This document shows positions 27,587 to 37,044 of a stretch of 64,000 nucleotides of DNA, in pieces. Position numbers and translations under genes: made by a program. The DNA is from an uncultured Nostoc sp. (GTDB lineage Bacteria; Cyanobacteriota; Cyanobacteriia; Cyanobacteriales; Nostocaceae). Location: positions 62,001 to 126,000 of the forward strand of contig NZ_CALMFY010000103.1 of the NCBI RefSeq assembly GCF_937863485.1. The letters are read 5' to 3'. The notes beneath the pieces were generated by a model. The model saw only the letters and a list, made by a program, of their open reading frames with translations, searched no databases and was not told the DNA's origin. How positions within the stretch are numbered: position 1 is the stretch's first letter; each line of letters begins with the position of its first letter.

Positions 27587-29299
27587 TTGTTAAAAAAATT
27601 TACGTTGGGAACTGGAAATCTTTCTGTGTCACAGCCTAATACTAGTCAAGCTTTTAAATTTGATTCGATTGATGCCGCCTTAGCAGACCTAAAAGGTGGT
27701 CGCGTGATTGTAGTGGTAGATGATGAAAATAGAGAAAATGAAGGCGACTTAATCTGTGCTGCCCAATTTGCCACACCTGACATGATTAATTTCATGGCCG
27801 TGGAAGCTAGAGGGCTGATTTGTTTGGCAATGACAGGCGATCGCTTAGACGAACTAGACTTACCCTTGATGGTAAGCAACATTACAGATACTAACCAAAC
27901 TGCCTTCACTGTTAGTATTGATGCTAGCCCAGAATTGGGTGTAACCACTGGCATCTCAGCGGAAGACCGCGCCCGCACTATCCAGGTTACTCTCAACCCA
28001 GCCACAAAACCTACTGATTTACGTCGTCCTGGTCATATTTTTCCGATTCGGGCTAAAGCTGGAGGCGTACTCAAACGCGCAGGACATACAGAAGCTGCTG
28101 TGGACTTAGCTAGGCTAGCAGGGCTATACCCAGCCGGGGTAATTTGTGAAATTCAAAACTCCGATGGTTCAATGGCGCGGTTACAACAATTAGTTGAATA
28201 CGCTAGACGTCACAATTTAAAAATTATTAGTATTGCGGATTTAATCAGTTATCGCCTACAGCACGATCGCCTCGTGTATCGTGAGGTGATAACCAAGCTG
28301 CCTAGTCAGTTCGGTCAGTTTGAAATTTACGCCTACCGCCATACTCTGGATAATACAGAACACGTTGCAATTGTCAAGGGAGATCCAGCTAACTTCAAAG
28401 ATGAGCCTGTGATGGTGCGGATGCACTCAGAATGCTTAACTGGCGACGCTTTGGGTTCTCTGCGCTGCGACTGTCGGATGCAGTTAGAAGCTGCACTGAA
28501 AATGATTCAGGCTGCTGGTCAAGGTGTAGTTGTATACTTGCGGCAAGAAGGACGGGGAATAGGCTTGATTAATAAGTTGAAAGCCTACTCGTTGCAGGAT
28601 ATGGGGCTGGATACAGTAGAGGCCAATGAGCGTTTGGGATTTCCAGCTGACTTGCGAGACTACGGGATGGGGGCACAAATGCTCATGGACTTGGGCATCA
28701 AAAAGATTCGCCTGATTACCAATAATCCCCGTAAAATTGCTGGAGTCAAGGGCTATGGGTTGGAAGTAGTCGATCGCTTGCCATTATTAATTGAGGCAAC
28801 CGACTACAATTCTTATTACCTGGCGACAAAGGCGAAAAAGCTGGGTCATATGCTGTTACAGACTTATCTGGTAACAGTAGCAATCCACTGGCAAGATGAC
28901 CCGGAAGCTGTGACAGAACGTTATGAACGCTTAGAGAAACTGCGACATTTAGCGAGAACTAATGATTTATTGTTGCAGGAAGAGGCGCGTCCGTTAGCGA
29001 TCGCTATATTTGACGAGCCATCCTTAACAGTACACTTGGGTTTGGATCAAGCGAAAGTTGCTAGTTGCGATTGGTATCAGCAAAGTGGTCATCCTTATAT
29101 CCAGGCTATCTTCCAAATTCTGGACAACCTAGCAACTTTGCCTTACATCCAGAAATTAGAATTTCTGATTTCCTCTGGTTGCGATCCTTTGAGTAATTTA
29201 CAAGTCCAACTGGATCGAGAGACATTCTCGGATGGTACACTGCCTTCATCAATTAGCGATCGCCTGGAGACGCAGCAAATTTATAGCTTTAGCAAATAG
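27587..29299 (+). CDS. ribBA: RibBA: DHBP synthase / GTP cyclohydrolase II
   Basis: A 570-residue bifunctional riboflavin enzyme. The first half (to about 235) is 3,4-dihydroxy-2-butanone 4-phosphate synthase, with the acidic loop [11 protein letters not shown] and [22 protein letters not shown]. The second (about 240-435) is GTP cyclohydrolase II, with the zinc cysteines in [16 protein letters not shown] and the catalytic [10 protein letters not shown]. About 130 extra C-terminal residues follow, as in other cyanobacteria. Both entry steps of flavin synthesis are covered. The start is uncertain: TTG at 27587 opens the longest frame, but the family similarity begins near GTG at 27626, and neither has a strong ribosome-binding site. 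Confidence 0.95.
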   Translation: MLKKFTLGTGNLSVSQPNTSQAFKFDSIDAALADLKGGRVIVVVDDENRENEGDLICAAQFATPDMINFMAVEARGLICLAMTGDRLDELDLPLMVSNITDTNQTAFTVSIDASPELGVTTGISAEDRARTIQVTLNPATKPTDLRRPGHIFPIRAKAGGVLKRAGHTEAAVDLARLAGLYPAGVICEIQNSDGSMARLQQLVEYARRHNLKIISIADLISYRLQHDRLVYREVITKLPSQFGQFEIYAYRHTLDNTEHVAIVKGDPANFKDEPVMVRMHSECLTGDALGSLRCDCRMQLEAALKMIQAAGQGVVVYLRQEGRGIGLINKLKAYSLQDMGLDTVEANERLGFPADLRDYGMGAQMLMDLGIKKIRLITNNPRKIAGVKGYGLEVVDRLPLLIEATDYNSYYLATKAKKLGHMLLQTYLVTVAIHWQDDPEAVTERYERLEKLRHLARTNDLLLQEEARPLAIAIFDEPSLTVHLGLDQAKVASCDWYQQSGHPYIQAIFQILDNLATLPYIQKLEFLISSGCDPLSNLQVQLDRETFSDGTLPSSISDRLETQQIYSFSK

Positions 29300-29441
29300 G
29301 TTAGCTGATTTTCTTTTCAATAAATTTTGTCGGGGAGCCAGTGCGTTACTCTGGTCAAGAGAGTTGTAGCAACTGGTGAACCAGCGCACCCAAGTTGGTT
29401 TCTAACTGTCACGGCGACTGGTCTTAGCGCAGTGTTAGCGA

Positions 29442-29507
29442 GTCTTCTCCCTACAGCCCTTTGGGCATCCTACGGCAGGCGTTAGCCTCTCCCTTTGGGA
29501 GAAGGGG
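29442..29507. repeat. Dispersed repeat, CTCCCTACAGCCCTT family, copy 1
   Basis: A shortened copy of the block also found at 53174-53262 and 58185-58272 (shared CTCCCTACAGCCCTT, GGGCATCCTA, CGGCAGGCG and TAGCCTCT). It lies in the 300-bp spacer between ribBA and the amidase gene. The left part of that spacer (29330-29390) has GGGGAGCCAGTGCG followed by inverted AACTGGTGAACCAGC-type words but no gene. Confidence 0.75.
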
Positions 29508-29599
29508 AAACGCTTTGGCGCAAGGAGCCTCACCCGTTCGCGCAGCGCCTCCGTCAGGAGAAGGGCGTTGTGTGATCGCCGAAAGTACCGCACCACTTT

Positions 29600-30478
29600 T
29601 TATTTACTTACTCTATAGATTGGTCTGACCTGACGATAAGTATTAAGTAAGTCCAGAAATTTATTCCCATCAAAATTTATTGGGTCAACTTTTTTACCAG
29701 AACGGTCTACCAGATGATGGGTAGTAATGCGATCGTCTGGGACTTGACTTTGAGCAATTAACCAAGCAAGAGAATCATATTGAGTTTCCGTATAGCCGCT
29801 ATGGGTTTCTTGGCTGCTACTGTCATAACTATCTGGCGGTGTTTCCAAAGAAACGTGATAAGCAAAATTATTTACAGACGCTGGCAAATTCGGATTAGTC
29901 TGCACAGTTTCCACTACCCCTGGACTCTCAAATACTGAGTTAGCTGCACCAAAAGCTCGCTTTTCTGGCGGTACTAGATAAATCACGGTTCCGTCTAACT
30001 TGATTAAGGCGTGGTAACTTGCTTGCACGCTTTCATCAGTATGGGCTACTTGAAAGAAATTAATGGCGCTGGAAGCAGAATAACCAGTTTCATGGAGGAC
30101 GATAATCGGTTGGTTGTTGAGAGTTACACCGTTAACATCTTGGGCATACCGTTCTCCATAGTTAGTTGGGTCAACCGAAGCGACTTGATAATTAGGTCTG
30201 TACTGTGCAAAAGCTTGAGTGGTTACGTACCTTGCTAAAGGCTTGCTAATCTTGACTGGGGACTTGATAACACGTTGAAATTTCTTTTCTGGCTCTTTCG
30301 CTGATTGAAATTGCGCCTGGGGATATTGACTCCAGGCTGTAACCTGGGGATTGGATGTATGGTATGTTATCGGATTATTGTGTAATTGTGTCGCTCGTCC
30401 AATTAGCAGAACTGCAATTAGAGTGGCGAACATCAGCCAGATTAGTAGCACCCTAGTCGCCCAGTCTGTAAACTTCAT
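29600..30478 (-). CDS. Peptidoglycan-recognition / N-acetylmuramoyl-L-alanine amidase (Amidase_2)
   Basis: A 292-residue protein with an N-terminal membrane anchor (about 9-28, LLIWLMFATLIAVLLIG) and a periplasmic amidase domain from about 115. The zinc site of the Amidase_2 family is recognisable: the first His in IIVLHETGYS, then YHALIKLDGTVIYLVPPEKR, and the HHLVDRSGKKVDP segment near the C-terminus with a second His and the final Asp-Pro. It should cleave the bond between muramic acid and the stem peptide in cell-wall turnover. It is followed on the left by the repeat-filled spacer after ribBA, which is convergent. Confidence 0.85.
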   Translation of the reverse strand: MKFTDWATRVLLIWLMFATLIAVLLIGRATQLHNNPITYHTSNPQVTAWSQYPQAQFQSAKEPEKKFQRVIKSPVKISKPLARYVTTQAFAQYRPNYQVASVDPTNYGERYAQDVNGVTLNNQPIIVLHETGYSASSAINFFQVAHTDESVQASYHALIKLDGTVIYLVPPEKRAFGAANSVFESPGVVETVQTNPNLPASVNNFAYHVSLETPPDSYDSSSQETHSGYTETQYDSLAWLIAQSQVPDDRITTHHLVDRSGKKVDPINFDGNKFLDLLNTYRQVRPIYRVSK

Positions 30479-30610
30479 TTTTCTAATAGCCGTAAAACGG
30501 TAGATATTAATTTATAGCTAAACTGGCGTGTTAGTTGTAGAGGCGCACTTCTGTAAACCCCTACCGCTTATGGTATCCAAATAATAATCGCTATAATACC
30601 TTAATTCTAG

Positions 30611-31090
30611 TTAAATATACTTTGATAATCCCTGCAATAGTGCTGTTACGAGCCATTTAATTTTAATGCCGTGGGTAGTGGATTCGTGGGTATCAAAGTC
30701 TTCATCGCGTAGCGCTTTTAATAAAGATGTTTTACCCACATCCTGTTCACCAACTACTAGCAGCTTAGAAAGATATTATCCTTTAGCTTCTAACCTGGCT
30801 CGAAGATAGGTCAAAATTGCCTCCGTTCCCTGCTCAACAATTTCAGGCGGTGGTGAGCTTAATTGTGGATTGTTCTTGAGGTATATGCCTCTCAAGTTGG
30901 AGAGTTGGCTGATTTCTGGCGTCAGGCTGTTGAGTTGATTGTTAGAGAGGTCTAGCCATTCCAAGTTTGAGAGTTGGCTGATTTCTGGCGGCAGGCTGCT
31001 GAGTTGATTGTTATTGAGGGATAGCTTCGTTGTCTTTTTCTTCGCAGCTTTTTCTATAATTTGCAACAGTTCTTCGTTTGTCACCTGCAA
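30611..31090 (-). pseudogene. Broken LRR-Roc GTPase gene
   Basis: Residues 1-104 from ATG 31090 form a cap helix, three leucine-rich repeats (LSSLPPEISQLSNLEWLDLSN type) and the usual linker helix TEAILTYLRARLEAKG. A TAA at 30776-30778 then interrupts, but the same frame goes straight on as YLSKLLVVGEQDVGKTSLLK, the start of a Roc (Ras of complex proteins) GTPase with its P-loop and the switch-I-like STTHGIKIK. It ends at TAA 30611-30613, before the rest of Roc and the COR domain. The gene is therefore both interrupted and truncated. Intact relatives in Nostoc are multidomain LRR-Roc-COR proteins. The 104-residue LRR part could still be made. Confidence 0.85.
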
Positions 31091-31254
31091 ACCTCACCAA
31101 CTTTGTAGCGATATTTACCAGATTAGTGTATCGCAGGTTATGGGGAGTGGGGCTAGATTAATGTGTTCTATCTGCGTAGAAAGGGCTGTAATATTTAAAT
31201 TAGCAGGATGCATAAGCCCGTCGTAGACATCGCATCCCTTGCAATAACATTCAC

Positions 31255-31317
31255 TCATCCACGAGTATCAAAGACTCATTCACGAGTATCAAAGACTCGT
31301 CCACAAGTATTAAAGGG
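31255..31317. repeat. Three tandem 21-bp repeats
   Basis: Units at 31255-31275, 31276-31296 and 31297-31317 (TCATCCACGAGTATCAAAGA and variants). The third is more diverged. They lie in the spacer 31091-31424, which also has a GCGTTACGC/GCGCTAACAC block and a GATGTCTACGACGGGC block (31373-31399) but no gene. Confidence 0.85.
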
Positions 31318-31424
31318 TGCGTTACGCTTTCGCGCTAACACACCCTACGACTACGATCGCTTTATAATTGCGATGTCTACGACGGGCTACTCGGTGTCGC
31401 AGCTATGAAAAAATCCATAAGTAC

Positions 31425-32051
31425 TTATCCCAATTCTCTTGATGGAGAGACGGTTTCGTTAGTTTGAGAAGATGGTTTATTGAAGAAACTCCAGATTCTT
31501 TGAATAGCTATTATTAGAAAACCAATTACAATCACTCCTGCTACCACTGGTAAAGCTAGCGCCAGCACAGACAGTGCGATTGCCATAACCAACTCAATAG
31601 TTGACACAACAGGATTGGTTAATCCACCTGAAACGCCTGTAGAACTTATCCGCAATGTATTCATTAATCCCTTAGTTAATCCTGCGGTTCCACCACCTGC
31701 AATTAAAGCTAACGTCCATTGCACCAGTGGATTCATCTCTGGAGCAACAGAAGCTGTTACGATTGTCCCGGCGATAAATGCCGCAGGTGTAGCAACAATA
31801 TCCAGCAGATGATCCAACCAAGGAATGTAATAACCAGTAATTTCCAGCGAACAAGCGACTGCAAAGACAATTACAGCTTGAGGTGTTTCCAGCCAATCAA
31901 AGTCAGTCGGTAAATCAAAATGTCCAAAAACTGAAGCCACACTCAATGCTAGCAGTGGTACAAATACTCGAAAGCCAGCCGCCGCACTCAAACTAATCCC
32001 CAGTAATAATTCAATAAATGTATTTAGGTTAAACAAAGAAATTAAATCCAT
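31425..32051 (-). CDS. DUF4126 family membrane protein
   Basis: The start is taken at ATG 32051, where family similarity begins (MDLISLFNLN); an in-frame Met at 32111 would add 20 unrelated residues. The 208-residue protein has about five hydrophobic segments rich in Gly and Ala. Examples are LLLGISLSAAAGFRVFVPLL near the N-terminus, which is the family signature, and the LVMAIALSVLALALPVVAGVIVIGFLIIA stretch near the end. The C-terminal tail is polar. DUF4126 proteins are integral inner-membrane proteins of unknown function. The gene is a single unit. Confidence 0.85.
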   Translation of the reverse strand: MDLISLFNLNTFIELLLGISLSAAAGFRVFVPLLALSVASVFGHFDLPTDFDWLETPQAVIVFAVACSLEITGYYIPWLDHLLDIVATPAAFIAGTIVTASVAPEMNPLVQWTLALIAGGGTAGLTKGLMNTLRISSTGVSGGLTNPVVSTIELVMAIALSVLALALPVVAGVIVIGFLIIAIQRIWSFFNKPSSQTNETVSPSRELG

Positions 32052-32303
32052 AGTGGGACTCAAGTTATACTCCTGATGTTTTTTCCATCTTTGAGCTGAA
32101 CGGAGTGACAACTCTCAGCTGTGATCCTAAGATAATAAACTTGGCGAAAATATTTCATCTGACTATATGTAGAATCAGTCAAACCCCACTTGTATCAATA
32201 CTGCGTAGGTTTTGTCTAAAAAATAACTCTAATGTAGGTTGCGTTGAAGAACAAAACCCAACCTTGTATCTTAGAAATAGTAGTAGACCGCCCCCAACCC
32301 CTC

Positions 32304-32480
32304 GCTTGCGGGGCTACGGTATTTTACACACAAGTCGAATTACCCCCCTTAATCCCCCCTTATAAAGGGGGGAAATAGGAAATTTGGTTCCCTCCCCTTT
32401 ATAAGGGGAGGGTTAGGGTGGGGTAAAATCTTGGTTAATCAGCTATTTCAGACTTGTGTGTAAACCGTAGGCTTGCGGGG
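32304..32480. mobile_element. Palindromic MITE with 10-bp target-site duplication
   Basis: The element occupies 32314-32470. Its ends are inverted copies (left 32314-32336, right 32451-32470, core TTTACACACAAGTC with CTACGG at the tip). Exact direct repeats GCTTGCGGGG lie immediately outside, at 32304-32313 and 32471-32480. Inside are two strong hairpins based on CCCCCCTTATAAAGGGGGG and CTCCCCTTTATAAGGGGAG. It codes for nothing. The host sequence into which it jumped is itself a dispersed hairpin repeat (32290-32303 with 32500-32517), so this is a nested insertion. Confidence 0.85.
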
Positions 32481-32676
32481 ATCAAAGACAAAGCGTAGCT
32501 TTGGCGGGGTGGGGTTCTTTGAGTTTAATAAGCAATCAAGCGACATAATATGACCGCGCTTTTGCATAATTCTGTCGTCGCCAACCTTGATAAATCAGGT
32601 CAAAATGAGCGAATAGTGAGTTTTAGCAAAACTGATTTTATTAAATAGTGCCCAAAATATCACAATTTGAGAAAAT

Positions 32677-32713
32677 AATAAAGTAAGTGGAGTATCACAA
32701 GACTCACTTTATT
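32677..32713 (+). promoter_or_regulatory. Stem-loop in the metH leader
   Basis: Arms AATAAAGTAAGT (32677-32688) and ACTCACTTTATT (32702-32713) pair with one mismatch around a 13-base loop. It ends 22 bases before the metH ATG, with a pyrimidine-rich stretch after it. It could modulate translation or cause early termination. It is too small for a cobalamin riboswitch. Confidence 0.45.
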
Positions 32714-32735
32714 TCCTCATTTATTCTAGGAAAAT

Positions 32736-35700
32736 ATGACTCATCCTTTCCTTGAACGCCTGCGTAGTCCTGATAGCCCAGTCCTCGTCTTCGACGGGGC
32801 GATGGGAACCAACCTCCAAACTCAAAATCTCACTGCTGAAGACTTCGGCGGTCCACAGTATGAGGGTTGTAACGAATACTTAGTCCACACTAAACCCGAA
32901 GCTGTCGCTAAGGTTCACCGTGACTTTCTCGCCGCTGGTGCAGATGTCATTGAAACCGATACCTTTGGCAGTACGTCCCTGGTGCTAGCAGAATATGACT
33001 TGGCAGACCAAGCCTACTACCTCAGCAAGACAGCCGCCGAATTGGCGAAGCGTGTCGCGGCGGAATTTTCCACGCCAGAAAAACCCCGGTTCGTGGCAGG
33101 TTCCATCGGCCCCACAACTAAACTCCCTACCTTGGGACATATTGACTTTGACACCATGAAAGCTACTTTTGCTGAACAAGCAGAAGCGCTGTGGGATGGT
33201 GGTGTCGATTTATTTCTGGTGGAGACTTGCCAAGATGTGCTGCAAATTAAGGCGGCGCTGAATGGGATTGAAGAAGTGTTTGCCAAAAAAGGCGATCGCC
33301 GGCCGTTGATGGTGTCTGTGACAATGGAAAGCATGGGCACAATGTTGGTTGGTTCCGAAATCAGCGCTGTGCTGACAATTCTGGAACATTACCCAATTGA
33401 CATTCTCGGTCTAAACTGTGCCACTGGTCCAGACTTGATGAAACCACATATCAAGTATCTGGCAGAACATTCACCTTTTATCGTTTCCTGTATTCCCAAC
33501 GCGGGTTTACCTGAAAACGTCGGCGGTCAAGCGCACTACCGCCTAACACCGTTGGAATTACGGATGTCGCTGATGCATTTTGTTGAAGATTTGGGTGTCC
33601 AAGTGATTGGGGGTTGCTGTGGGACGCGTCCAGAACACATTCAACAATTGGCAGAAGTTGCTAAAGACCTGAAGCCAAAAGTTAGACATCCTAGCTTAGA
33701 ACCAGCAGCTGCATCAATTTACACCACTCAGCCCTACGACCAAGATAATTCCTTCTTGATTGTTGGCGAACGTCTCAACGCCAGTGGTTCCAAGAAGTGC
33801 CGCGATTTGTTAAATGCGGAAGATTGGGATGGACTCGTTTCAATGGCGAGGGCGCAAGTAAAAGAAGGCGCACACATCCTTGATGTCAACGTCGATTATG
33901 TGGGACGTGACGGTGTACGGGATATGCACGAACTAGTTTCGCGCATTGTCAATAATGTGACATTACCTTTAATGCTTGACTCCACCGAATGGGAAAAGAT
34001 GGAGGCGGGTTTAAAGGTTGCTGGTGGGAAGTGTTTGCTGAACTCCACCAACTACGAAGACGGGGAACCGCGCTTTTTGAAGGTGCTGGAGTTAGCGAAG
34101 AAGTACGGTGCTGGTGTAGTCATTGGTACTATCGATGAAGATGGGATGGCGCGGACAGCAGATAAAAAGTTTGCGATCGCAGAGCGTGCATACCGTCAAG
34201 CTGTAGAATATGGCATACCTCCCACCGAAATCTTCTTTGATACCCTAGCTTTACCCATTTCCACCGGGATTGAAGAAGACCGAGAAAACGGTAAGGCGAC
34301 AATTGAATCTATCCGGCGAATTCGTGAAGGATTGCCTGGATGTCATGTGATTTTGGGTGTTTCTAATATTTCCTTTGGTTTGAATCCAGCGTCGCGGATG
34401 GTGCTGAACTCAGTGTTTTTGCACGAGGCGACGACGGCGGGAATGGATGCAGCCATTGTCAGTGCTAACAAGATTTTACCGTTGTCTAAGATTGAAGAAC
34501 GCCATCAAGAAATCTGCCGCCAGTTGATTTATGACGAACGGAAGTTTGAGGGTAACGTCTGCGTTTACGATCCCTTAGGAGAGCTTACCACAGTATTTGC
34601 CGGGGTGACGACAAAACGCGATCGCTCCTTAGATGAAAGTCTCCCCATCCCCGAACGTCTCAAGCGTCACATCATTGACGGCGAACGCATTGGTTTAGAA
34701 GAACATCTGACAAAAGCCTTAGAAGAATATCCCCCCTTAGAAATTATCAACACCTTCCTGCTAGATGGCATGAAAGTTGTCGGGGAATTATTCGGTTCAG
34801 GACAAATACAGTTACCCTTCGTTTTGCAATCTGCGGAAACCATGAAGGCGGCGGTAGCGTATCTAGAACCGTTCATGGAAAAGTCAGAATCTGGCAACAA
34901 TGGCAAGGGAAGCTTTATTATTGCCACGGTGAAAGGTGATGTCCACGATATTGGTAAAAACTTAGTAGATATTATCTTGTCCAACAATGGCTACAAGGTA
35001 ATTAACCTGGGAATTAAGCAGCCAGTGGAAAACATCATCAACGCTTACGAACAGCACAAAGCTGATTGTATTGCCATGAGTGGTTTGCTGGTAAAATCCA
35101 CCGCCTTCATGAAAGAGAATTTGGAGATATTCAACGAAAAAGGAATTACCGTCCCCGTGATTTTAGGTGGTGCGGCGCTGACTCCCAAATTTGTGCATGA
35201 AGATTGCCAACAAACCTACAAAGGTAAGGTTGTTTATGGCAAAGATGCCTTTTCTGACTTGCACTTCATGGATAAATTAATGCCAGCTAAAGCTGCTGGT
35301 AATTGGGAAGATTTGCAGGGATTTTTGAACGAAGTTGAAATTACTGAAGTTTCGACAAATGGTCACAAAGAATCAGTAACTACGACTGCTAAGGAAATAG
35401 CATCTGCTGAACCAAAAGATGTGGATACGCGGCATTCAGAAGCAGTAGCGATAGATATTGAACGCCCGACACCGCCTTTCTGGGGAACGCAGTTATTGCA
35501 GCCTAATGATATTCCCATTGAGGAAATATTCTGGCATTTAGATTTACAAGCTTTGATTGCTGGACAGTGGCAATTCCGCAAACCAAAGGAGCAATCTAAG
35601 GAAGAATATCAGGCTTTCTTAGCTGAGAAAGTGTACCCAGTTTTAGAAAATTGGAAACAGCGGATTCTTGAGGAAAATCTGTTGCATCCGCAGGTGATTT

Positions 35701-36266
35701 TTGGGTATTTCCCTTGTCAAGCTGAGGGGAATTCTCTACATATATATGACTCAGAAAACCAATCACAACAGGTTGCAACTTTCGAGTTTCCCAGACAAAG
35801 GTCGTTAAGGCGGCTGTGCATAGCAGATTTCTTTGCACCAAAGGAGTCGGGAATTATTGATGTCTTCCCAATGCAGGCGGTAACTGTGGGGGAGATTGCA
35901 ACAGAGTTCGCCCAAAAGCTGTTTTCCGCCAATCAATACACAGATTACCTGTATTTCCACGGGATGGCGGTGCAGGTGGCGGAGGCTGTAGCTGAGTGGA
36001 CACACGCAAGAATTCGCCGGGAGTTAGGCTTTACTGCTGAAGAACCCGACAATATTCGTGATATATTAGCACAACGTTATCGTGGTTCACGATATAGCTT
36101 TGGGTATCCAGCTTGCCCAAATATTCAAGATCAGTACAAGCAGCTGGAGTTATTGAAGACTGACAGGATTAACTTGTATATGGATGAAAGTGAACAACTT
36201 TATCCAGAACAGTCTACCACTGCGATTATTGCTTACCACCCAGTAGCAAAATACTTTAGCGCTTAA
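32736..36266 (+). CDS. metH: Cobalamin-dependent methionine synthase
   Basis: A 1176-residue, four-module enzyme that moves the methyl group of 5-methyltetrahydrofolate to homocysteine through cobalamin. Order: homocysteine domain (about 1-320) with zinc cysteines in GLNCATGP and [10 protein letters not shown]; pterin domain (about 335-620); cobalamin domain with the cap helix region and [10 protein letters not shown], whose His is the lower cobalt ligand; and a C-terminal S-adenosylmethionine activation domain (about 915-1165). Length is close to the E. coli enzyme (1227). All key motifs are present. The leader contains a stem-loop 22 bases before the ATG and a recent MITE insertion further up. 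Confidence 0.97.
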   Translation: MTHPFLERLRSPDSPVLVFDGAMGTNLQTQNLTAEDFGGPQYEGCNEYLVHTKPEAVAKVHRDFLAAGADVIETDTFGSTSLVLAEYDLADQAYYLSKTAAELAKRVAAEFSTPEKPRFVAGSIGPTTKLPTLGHIDFDTMKATFAEQAEALWDGGVDLFLVETCQDVLQIKAALNGIEEVFAKKGDRRPLMVSVTMESMGTMLVGSEISAVLTILEHYPIDILGLNCATGPDLMKPHIKYLAEHSPFIVSCIPNAGLPENVGGQAHYRLTPLELRMSLMHFVEDLGVQVIGGCCGTRPEHIQQLAEVAKDLKPKVRHPSLEPAAASIYTTQPYDQDNSFLIVGERLNASGSKKCRDLLNAEDWDGLVSMARAQVKEGAHILDVNVDYVGRDGVRDMHELVSRIVNNVTLPLMLDSTEWEKMEAGLKVAGGKCLLNSTNYEDGEPRFLKVLELAKKYGAGVVIGTIDEDGMARTADKKFAIAERAYRQAVEYGIPPTEIFFDTLALPISTGIEEDRENGKATIESIRRIREGLPGCHVILGVSNISFGLNPASRMVLNSVFLHEATTAGMDAAIVSANKILPLSKIEERHQEICRQLIYDERKFEGNVCVYDPLGELTTVFAGVTTKRDRSLDESLPIPERLKRHIIDGERIGLEEHLTKALEEYPPLEIINTFLLDGMKVVGELFGSGQIQLPFVLQSAETMKAAVAYLEPFMEKSESGNNGKGSFIIATVKGDVHDIGKNLVDIILSNNGYKVINLGIKQPVENIINAYEQHKADCIAMSGLLVKSTAFMKENLEIFNEKGITVPVILGGAALTPKFVHEDCQQTYKGKVVYGKDAFSDLHFMDKLMPAKAAGNWEDLQGFLNEVEITEVSTNGHKESVTTTAKEIASAEPKDVDTRHSEAVAIDIERPTPPFWGTQLLQPNDIPIEEIFWHLDLQALIAGQWQFRKPKEQSKEEYQAFLAEKVYPVLENWKQRILEENLLHPQVIFGYFPCQAEGNSLHIYDSENQSQQVATFEFPRQRSLRRLCIADFFAPKESGIIDVFPMQAVTVGEIATEFAQKLFSANQYTDYLYFHGMAVQVAEAVAEWTHARIRRELGFTAEEPDNIRDILAQRYRGSRYSFGYPACPNIQDQYKQLELLKTDRINLYMDESEQLYPEQSTTAIIAYHPVAKYFSA

Positions 36267-37044
36267 TCTATATCCCCTCTCCTTAACAAAGAGGGGGGTG
36301 CCTGAAGGGCGGGGTGAGGTTATTATATTGTGAGCAATTCAAGGCTGGATAAACATTTACAGTTATCGCTTCACCTTACCCTAGCCCTCTGCTTATCAAG
36401 GAAAAGGAACCGGAATCAGAAATAAATCAGTTTTTTTGTACCAGTTTAAAGATATAAAAGTTAAAAGAATGTTTGGAAAGTATTTTTGGTAGCCTCCTAA
36501 ACCTAACCCCCCTAGCCCCCCTTCCCTTATAGGGAAGGGGGGCTTCAAAGCCTTTCGACCTTTCGGGGAAAAGTTTGGAAAGGGATTTTTAGTAGTATAC
36601 TTTAAGACTTTTCAAACATCCTCTTAGAAAAGTCAATAATTTGAGCCGAACCTCTGATTATTTTGTACTCAACTGATATCTTTTCTTTAATAGGTGGGTA
36701 TTATAAGCTTACTCTGCTAACAATATCTTCATAAATTTGCCTTAAAATAAAATACATTTACCGCAATTCTACTGTGAAATTACGCTCTTATTCTTTATAT
36801 AATTGGATTAAATAATTATCAAAAAATCAGTGTTTAGTGGAGAAAATGAATAAGTCATAAATGATATAACTTTCATAAATTATCTTTTGTTGTAGTTACT
36901 TAATTTGGCAATTAGTAAAACCAGATGAAGTATTTACATAAATATAGTTTCATATTTTGCCTGAAAAATTAATTTCTAGGCAAAATTACCAATTTTAATA
37001 AAAAATCAAAAATCCACTAGAAACCACTTGACAGGGAAGCAGCT
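36267..37044. repeat. hpsA upstream region with palindromic repeats
   Basis: A 778-bp spacer between metH and hpsA. The left part has CCCTCTCC/GAGGGG and, at 36505-36545, a hairpin block built on AACCCCCCTAGCCCCCC and its complement. The right 450 bases are very A/T-rich and should hold the hpsA promoter. Hormogonium genes are known to need alternative sigma factors, but no motif could be assigned here. AGGGAAGC lies 7-14 bases before the hpsA ATG. Confidence 0.5.
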
